A stretch of 9,289 nt of DNA. Source: Collinsella sp. (GTDB taxonomy: Bacteria > Actinomycetota > Coriobacteriia > Coriobacteriales > Coriobacteriaceae). Both the position numbers and the translations under genes were made by a program. The notes beneath the pieces were generated by a model, which saw only the letters and a list, made by a program, of their open reading frames with translations, made no database searches and was not told where the DNA came from. Below are positions 5,955 to 9,289 of this stretch, piece by piece. The stretch is taken from the NCBI GenBank assembly GCA_019419405.1, contig DYAA01000187.1, positions 1-9,289 of the forward strand, read 5' to 3'. Position 1 is the first letter of the stretch. Each line of letters opens with the position of its first letter.

Positions 5955-6047
5955 GTTCGGTCCTTTCTCATCTAACACTATTGCTATCGAAAGCCTTCTT
6001 CTTTGTTTCAAAAGCTTTTCGGTTTTCTTTTATAAACCATTTCAAAA

Positions 6048-6070
6048 GCTATCGAAAGCTCAATTGTCAA
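6048..6070 (-). promoter_or_regulatory. Operon -35 box with overlapping candidate DeoR operator
   Basis: TTGACA (6070-6065, minus) matches the consensus -35. The near-palindrome GCTTTCGATAGC (minus strand of 6048-6059) lies in the spacer directly after it, and the same 12-mer recurs at 5983-5994 in the leader. A repressor bound to both, 65 bp apart, could block the promoter or loop the DNA. Confidence 0.45.
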
Positions 6071-6072
6071 CT

Positions 6073-6104
6073 TTCCGTGAACGGTCGAATATCGGGCGTG
6101 AACG
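6073..6104. promoter_or_regulatory. Tandem CGTGAACG sites upstream of the operon promoter
   Basis: CGTGAACG occurs at 6076-6083, inside TTCCGTGAACGG (6073-6084), and again at 6097-6104, 21 bp apart, which is two helical turns. TTCCGTGAACGG recurs exactly on the minus strand at 2834-2823, upstream of transaldolase copy 1. The GGCGTGAAC form is shared between 6095-6103 and 2715-2723. This suggests one protein recognising both transaldolase promoters. The position next to a -35 with a weak -10 would suit an activator. Confidence 0.4.
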
Positions 6105-6224
6105 TACTTCTTTTGGGCGGCACCTTCAGAATGAGACTCTTTATAGCCCGTTTACGTGCGAACTATCTGCTACGCATGCATTTGTGACATGCCATTCCGT
6201 TCTTTTGATTCATTCGAATTTGCC

Positions 6225-6253
6225 TTGTTCTTTTCATATCGATACGTTATATT
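6225..6253 (+). promoter_or_regulatory. Putative promoter of the DeoR regulator gene
   Basis: TTGTTC (6225-6230) and TATATT (6248-6253) are separated by 17 nt. Transcription would start near 6260, giving a leader of about 43 nt. The candidate operator TTTCGATTACGAAA begins at the end of the -10 box, consistent with autorepression. Confidence 0.4.
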
Positions 6254-6265
6254 TCGATTACGAAA
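6252..6265. promoter_or_regulatory. Candidate DeoR autoregulatory operator
   Basis: TTTCGATTACGAAA is an inverted repeat (TTTCG / CGAAA) around 4 bases at the presumed transcription start of the regulator. Its TTTCGAT half recurs in both GCTTTCGATAGC elements (minus strand of 5983-5994 and 6048-6059) upstream of the PTS operon. That is the distribution expected for a local repressor controlling itself and its divergent neighbour. Confidence 0.45.
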
Positions 6266-6302
6266 GGCGCATCTTTTACCTTTTGTTCAAAAGGAGCGGC
6301 AT

Positions 6303-7094
6303 ATGGCATCTACTTCAGACCTTTCACCGGCCGAGCGTCAGCGATTTATCATGAATTGGCTGGCCGAAAAGCCAAATATCTCGGTATCCGACATCGTTCG
6401 CCGTTTTTCGGTTTCGGAAGTCACCGCACGACACGACCTCATCTCGCTGGAATCCGAAGGCAAGCTGCGTCGCGTACGCGGCGGAGCGGTATCGCTTTCT
6501 CGCTCCAACGCAATCTCGTATCCCGAGGAGCGCATCAATGTCCAAGTCGAGGCCAAGGAAGCCATCGCCGCAACCGCAGCAACTCTTGTTGATGATGGCG
6601 ATGTTCTGGTAATTGATATCGGCACCACAGGCTTTTACTTCGCTAAGGCCCTCATGGACAAGCGTGAGATCACCATTATCACCGGCGATCTTGCAATCGC
6701 GAACTACGCCAGCTTCAATCTCCCCAATGCTTCGGTAGTGCTGCTGGGCGGCTCCGTGCGCAAGGGCCACCTCTATCTCGCGGGCGCACTAACGCTCGAC
6801 TGCATGAGCAAACTACATGCCGACAAGGCGTTTGTCAGTGCCGACGGATTCCACCCCGACCACGGTTTTACCGTCGAGCACGACTTCTCGGCCATGATCA
6901 AGCATATGTACCTTACCAACTCAAACCAGGGCTACATGATGGTTGACCAGGGAAAGTTCAATAAGACCAGTTTTTATCAGTCCGCGCAGATCGATGACCT
7001 CGACGGCATCATCGTTGATGGAGACGACGAGGGCATCATGACGGCGGCGATCGAGAGCAGTCGCAGTCATCCCAAGCTCTATATTGCAAAATAG
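6303..7094 (+). CDS. DeoR/GlpR-family sugar-phosphate-responsive transcriptional regulator
   Basis: A 263-residue DNA-binding regulator. The N-terminal DeoR-type winged helix-turn-helix spans about residues 8-62 (RFIMNWLAEKPNISVSDIVRRFSVSEVTARHDLISLESEGKLRRVRGGAV). It is followed by the DeoR C-terminal sensor domain with DIGTTG (105-110), ITGDLAIAN, VVLLGGSVRKGHLYLAG and DKAFVSADGFHPDHGFT. Family members usually repress a neighbouring sugar operon and are released by a phosphorylated intermediate. ATG 6303 is chosen over an in-frame upstream start at 6156 because AAAAGGAG lies 6 nt before it, and the extension would be a hydrophobic, unconserved tail. It is divergent from the PTS operon, so its likely targets are that operon and itself; the inducer is probably a product of the imported sugar phosphate. 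Confidence 0.93.
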   Translation: MASTSDLSPAERQRFIMNWLAEKPNISVSDIVRRFSVSEVTARHDLISLESEGKLRRVRGGAVSLSRSNAISYPEERINVQVEAKEAIAATAATLVDDGDVLVIDIGTTGFYFAKALMDKREITIITGDLAIANYASFNLPNASVVLLGGSVRKGHLYLAGALTLDCMSKLHADKAFVSADGFHPDHGFTVEHDFSAMIKHMYLTNSNQGYMMVDQGKFNKTSFYQSAQIDDLDGIIVDGDDEGIMTAAIESSRSHPKLYIAK

Positions 7095-7097
7095 CTC

Positions 7098-7138
7098 AAA
7101 TGGCCGGGTCGCCCCCACTGCGGGCGACCCGGCCATTT
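7098..7138. terminator. Bidirectional terminator between deoR-type gene and HAD gene
   Basis: A perfect 17-bp stem (7098-7114 with 7122-7138) around a 7-nt loop, very GC-rich with A/T pairs at the base. On the plus strand it begins 3 bases after the regulator stop and ends in TTTATT. On the minus strand it starts one base after the HAD stop codon (7142-7140) and ends in TTTGAGC. A single structure thus serves both convergent genes. Confidence 0.8.
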
Positions 7139-7139
7139 A

Positions 7140-7967
7140 TTAAATCAACCCAAAATGGCGCATCGCTGTGACGGTGCCATCGTGTGCGACATCGTCGGTC
7201 ACGTAGTCGGCGACTGCCTTGACCTCGGGCATGGCGTTGCCCATGGCTACAGCCGTCTCGACGGCGGCGAGCATACCCAGATCGTTGCCGGAATCGCCAA
7301 AGCCAAAGGTGCGCGCGTTGCCGGTGCGGCCCAGGTATTCCAGCGCTCGCGCCACGCCCACGCCCTTGTCGATGCCCTTGGGGCTCAGCTCGCGATTCTG
7401 ACCACCGGTGTTGCACAGCTCAAACTCGCGCTCGATAAAGCCGTCATCGTTGGCTACGCGAGCCAGGTCGTACGCGTTAATGCACACCTTGCCTACGCGC
7501 AAGCGGCCATCGATGCGCATCTGATCGGTGCCATGCACCACGCCGGCGCCTAGCAGAAATGACTGTTCGACACCAACTGGCTCAAGTGAATAGGTGGCAC
7601 CGTTCGTCTCGAACAATGCCTCGCCGCCCGCCACAGTAATGCGACGCGCGAGCTCCTCAACAATGTCCTCGTCAATGCAGTCCTCGTGTGCCACGCGGCC
7701 CTCGACCTCGAGCGTGGCCCCCGCCATGGCAACGATACCCGCCGGGTTCAGCGCGCGCAGGCCATCGGCAATCAGCCACAAGGGGCGACCCGTGCAGATA
7801 AATGCCTGGTGACCCGCATTGCGCAGGCGACCAAATGCATCGACAACGGCCTTCGACGGATGGATTGCATTGAAGTCCTTATCGGTCATATCGTCGGGAT
7901 CGAACGACGTCAGCGTGCCGTCCACGTCAAAAAAGAGCACAGCGGGTTCGGGACACGCATCAATCAT
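7140..7967 (-). CDS. Cof-type HAD-superfamily IIB hydrolase (sugar-phosphate phosphatase-like)
   Basis: A 275-residue cytosolic phosphatase of the Cof/YidA group, expected to hydrolyse small phosphorylated metabolites, often sugar phosphates. All HAD motifs are visible: motif I FFDVDGTLT with Asp14 and Asp16; motif II ICTGR with Thr59; motif III Lys in SPKGIDKG (Lys197/Lys201); motif IV GFGDSGNDLGML with Asp225 and Asp229. A type IIB cap lies between about residues 85 and 185. It ends with the typical AMGNAMPEVKAVADYVTDDVAHDGTV segment. ATG 7967 has GAAAGGA upstream; the longer in-frame start would add 12 residues across that site. It converges on the DeoR gene and is divergent from the RlmL-like gene, so it is probably its own unit. 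A role in dephosphorylating excess sugar phosphate from the nearby PTS is possible but unproven. Confidence 0.92.
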   Translation of the reverse strand: MIDACPEPAVLFFDVDGTLTSFDPDDMTDKDFNAIHPSKAVVDAFGRLRNAGHQAFICTGRPLWLIADGLRALNPAGIVAMAGATLEVEGRVAHEDCIDEDIVEELARRITVAGGEALFETNGATYSLEPVGVEQSFLLGAGVVHGTDQMRIDGRLRVGKVCINAYDLARVANDDGFIEREFELCNTGGQNRELSPKGIDKGVGVARALEYLGRTGNARTFGFGDSGNDLGMLAAVETAVAMGNAMPEVKAVADYVTDDVAHDGTVTAMRHFGLI

Positions 7968-8009
7968 ATGGGTTCCTTTCGAGGATAAGGGCAAACGAAG
8001 CATCCATCA

Positions 8010-8015
8010 TATAAT
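8010..8015 (+). promoter_or_regulatory. -10 box of the RlmL-like gene
   Basis: A consensus TATAAT lies 27 bases before ATG 8043, in the 75-bp divergent gap with the HAD gene. No good -35 is seen at 16-18 nt spacing. The ribosome binding site is probably AGAGG about 9 bases before the start. No clear promoter for the HAD gene is visible in the same gap. Confidence 0.45.
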
Positions 8016-8042
8016 GGAGCGACGCAACCAGAGAGGTCACCC

Positions 8043-9289
8043 ATGGAATTTTACGCAAGCTGCCCCGAGGGCTTTGAGTCCGCACTCGCCGATGAGCTTA
8101 AACGCCTCGGGCTTTCGCATGTCCGCCGCCTGAAGGGCCGCGCTACATTTGAGGGCGAGCTCGAAGAAGGCTACCGCGCCTGCCTGTGGTCGCGCCTGGC
8201 CAGCCGCGTGTTTGTGGTGCTCGGGCGCTTTGGGGCACAGGATGCCGATGAGTTGTACGACAGCGTTTACGACATCGCCTGGGAGAACATCGTCCGCCCC
8301 GGCGCCACCATCGCCATTACCGCCCGCGGCGTGACCGAGCAGCTGCGCAACACGCGCTTCTCGGCCCTGCGTGCCAAAGACGCGCTGTGCGACCGCCTGG
8401 CCGAGACCACGGGACGTCGCGCCGATGTCGATGCCGCCGACCCCGATGTTCACCTACTGCTTTCGCTGCGCCAGCGCCGCGCGAGCATAAGCCTAGACCT
8501 TTCGGGCGACCCGCTGTTCAAACGCCTGCCGCCCGCTGCGACTCGTGCCGGCGAGGGCGCACACGTGTTGCGCCCCGACTACGCCGCCCTGGTGCTGGCG
8601 CAGGTCGGCTGGACCGCACTATGCGAGCGCGAGCTGACGGCCGACGATTACGAGAACGAAGCCCTTCCCACGCTGATCGATGCCTCGTGCGCCGGCGGCG
8701 GCCCGCTGCTGGAGGCCGTGAACATTCTAACCGACCGCGCTCCGGGCGCCGCCCGCGAGCACTGGGGCTTTGAGGGCTGGCAGCTGCACGACGCCGCCCT
8801 GTGGGAGCAGCTGCTCGCCGAGGCACGCGAGCGCGAGGCGGCAGCGCGCGAGCGCCAGGCGCGCATCGTGGCCGTGGACATCGACCCCGCCGCCCGCAAG
8901 ACCGCCGAGCGCATGGTCAAGTGCGCCGGCTACAAGCGCTTTGTCGATTTTTGCGCCGCTAAGCCCGCCACCGTGCTGGACCATGCGGGTGCTGTCGCCG
9001 GCGTTGCCGTGGTCGCAGACACCACCGAGACGCCGCTTTCGCTCATGCACGACGCCATGACGCTGGTCGGCGAGCTGCGCCGCGCGCCCGAGCTCGCTAC
9101 CGCACCGGTCGCCGCGCTCACTCGCGACGGCCTTATGGCCCGCGCGCTCCATGCCGAGCCCGCGCGCTCCATCGCCGTCATGCCCAACAACGAAGAGGCG
9201 ACTATTGAGGTTTGGCCCTCGCTTGACCACGCTGCCGCGGCATTTGAAGCTGCGACCAGCACGGATGCCGAGGACAAGACCGCAGATGC
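8043..9289 (+). CDS. RlmL/RlmKL-like THUMP 23S rRNA methyltransferase (3' truncated), degenerate catalytic motifs
   Basis: The first 415 residues of a protein co-linear with E. coli RlmL (the N-terminal half of RlmKL), which forms m2G2445 in 23S rRNA. An N-terminal ferredoxin-like/THUMP region covers about residues 1-155 (FYASCPEGFESALADEL, CLWSRLASRVFVVLG, LRNTRFSALRAKDALCDRL, ASISLDLSGDPLF). A Rossmann-like domain follows with LTDRAPGAAREHWGFEGWQLHDAALW, closely matching RlmL, and VAVDIDPAARKTAERM as the acidic motif. However, the SAM loop at 213-224 reads DASCAGGGPLLE where RlmL has DPMCGSGTLLIE. The NPPY catalytic motif is replaced by ADTT (325-328). The RGYR and APIKE segment before the domain is also altered. 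The frame is open throughout, so this is not a frameshift. The end, including any RlmK half, lies outside the window. It may be an inactive RlmL scaffold fused to an active partner. Confidence 0.8.
   Translation, partial: MEFYASCPEGFESALADELKRLGLSHVRRLKGRATFEGELEEGYRACLWSRLASRVFVVLGRFGAQDADELYDSVYDIAWENIVRPGATIAITARGVTEQLRNTRFSALRAKDALCDRLAETTGRRADVDAADPDVHLLLSLRQRRASISLDLSGDPLFKRLPPAATRAGEGAHVLRPDYAALVLAQVGWTALCERELTADDYENEALPTLIDASCAGGGPLLEAVNILTDRAPGAAREHWGFEGWQLHDAALWEQLLAEAREREAAARERQARIVAVDIDPAARKTAERMVKCAGYKRFVDFCAAKPATVLDHAGAVAGVAVVADTTETPLSLMHDAMTLVGELRRAPELATAPVAALTRDGLMARALHAEPARSIAVMPNNEEATIEVWPSLDHAAAAFEAATSTDAEDKTAD

Larger units (their letters stand above)
5955..6302. promoter_or_regulatory. 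Divergent control region between PTS operon and DeoR regulator
   Basis: An AT-rich, gene-free region. Towards the operon (minus strand): AAAGGA before ATG 5954 and a TTGACA -35 (6070-6065), but only a poor -10 at 17-18 nt spacing (TTTTGA/TTTGAA), with an alternative TATAAA at 6034-6029. Repeats: GCTATCGAAAGC at 5983-5994 and 6048-6059; TTTCAAAAGCT at 6006-6016 and 6040-6050; palindrome AAAAGCTTTT at 6010-6019; CGTGAACG at 6076-6083 and 6097-6104, exactly 21 bp apart and immediately upstream of the operon -35. Towards the regulator: a promoter at 6225-6253 and an inverted repeat at 6252-6265. Repressor and activator roles are inferred from placement. Confidence 0.6.

Noticed and set aside
5193..5975. 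Plus-strand open frame opposite transaldolase copy 2
   Set aside because: Antisense shadow of a well-supported gene; the same kind of shadow appears opposite copy 1, as expected from shared codon structure.
6156..6302. N-terminal extension of the DeoR regulator from an upstream ATG at 6156
   Set aside because: The extension has no family similarity and would place the promoter elements inside the coding region, whereas the ATG at 6303 has an excellent AAAAGGAG site.
8643..9030. Frameshift or pseudogene explanation for the missing RlmL motifs
   Set aside because: RlmL-like segments before, between and after the altered sites are all in the same uninterrupted frame, so a sequencing frameshift does not explain the loss.
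8727..9230. Minus-strand open frame opposite the RlmL-like gene
   Set aside because: Antisense to a frame with clear RlmL similarity; high GC keeps several frames open and no domain is recognisable.

Overview
The window is a GC-rich bacterial chromosome segment with AT-rich control regions, AAAGGA-type ribosome binding sites and tight minus-strand operon packing. Codon use, the protein sequences and the GC contrast suggest an actinobacterium of the class Coriobacteriia, Collinsella-like. That assignment is an inference from overall style, not a database match.

Layout. (1) 2-1564 (+): the C-terminal two thirds of the RNA-binding protein Tex, cut by the left edge. (2) 1565-1944: a convergent intergenic region with no gene. 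It holds a roughly 220-bp imperfect inverted repeat, a 16-bp echo of the neighbouring transaldolase 3' end, and a second 70-bp palindrome. (3) 1945-2649 (-): a small transaldolase-family gene with its own upstream control region (2650-2880). (4) 2974-5954 (-): an operon encoding a second transaldolase, about 80 percent identical to the first, followed by PTS EIIA, EIIB and an ascorbate-type (UlaA/SgaT) EIIC, closed by a strong intrinsic terminator at 2881-2913. (5) 5955-6302: a divergent regulatory region with repeated short motifs. (6) 6303-7094 (+): a DeoR-family repressor. (7) 7098-7138: a 17-bp perfect stem forming a shared terminator. (8) 7140-7967 (-): a Cof-type HAD phosphatase. (9) 8043 to the right edge (+): the N-terminal part of an RlmL-like THUMP/methyltransferase protein, cut by the right edge.

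How it fits together. Regions 3-6 look like one sugar-uptake module. A DeoR regulator controls a divergent operon in which a three-subunit phosphotransferase imports and phosphorylates an unknown sugar or sugar acid, and a transaldolase rearranges the phosphate product. No ascorbate-type catabolic enzymes (UlaD/E/F/G) are present. The transaldolases carry Glu61 and Phe141 where fructose-6-phosphate aldolases carry Gln and Tyr, which favours true transaldolase chemistry. The substrate is therefore not predictable by analogy to ula, and this is the most interesting metabolic question here. The other standout is the RlmL-like protein: its fold landmarks are clear, but its SAM-binding motif and its catalytic NPPY motif are replaced, suggesting an inactive m2G methyltransferase half.
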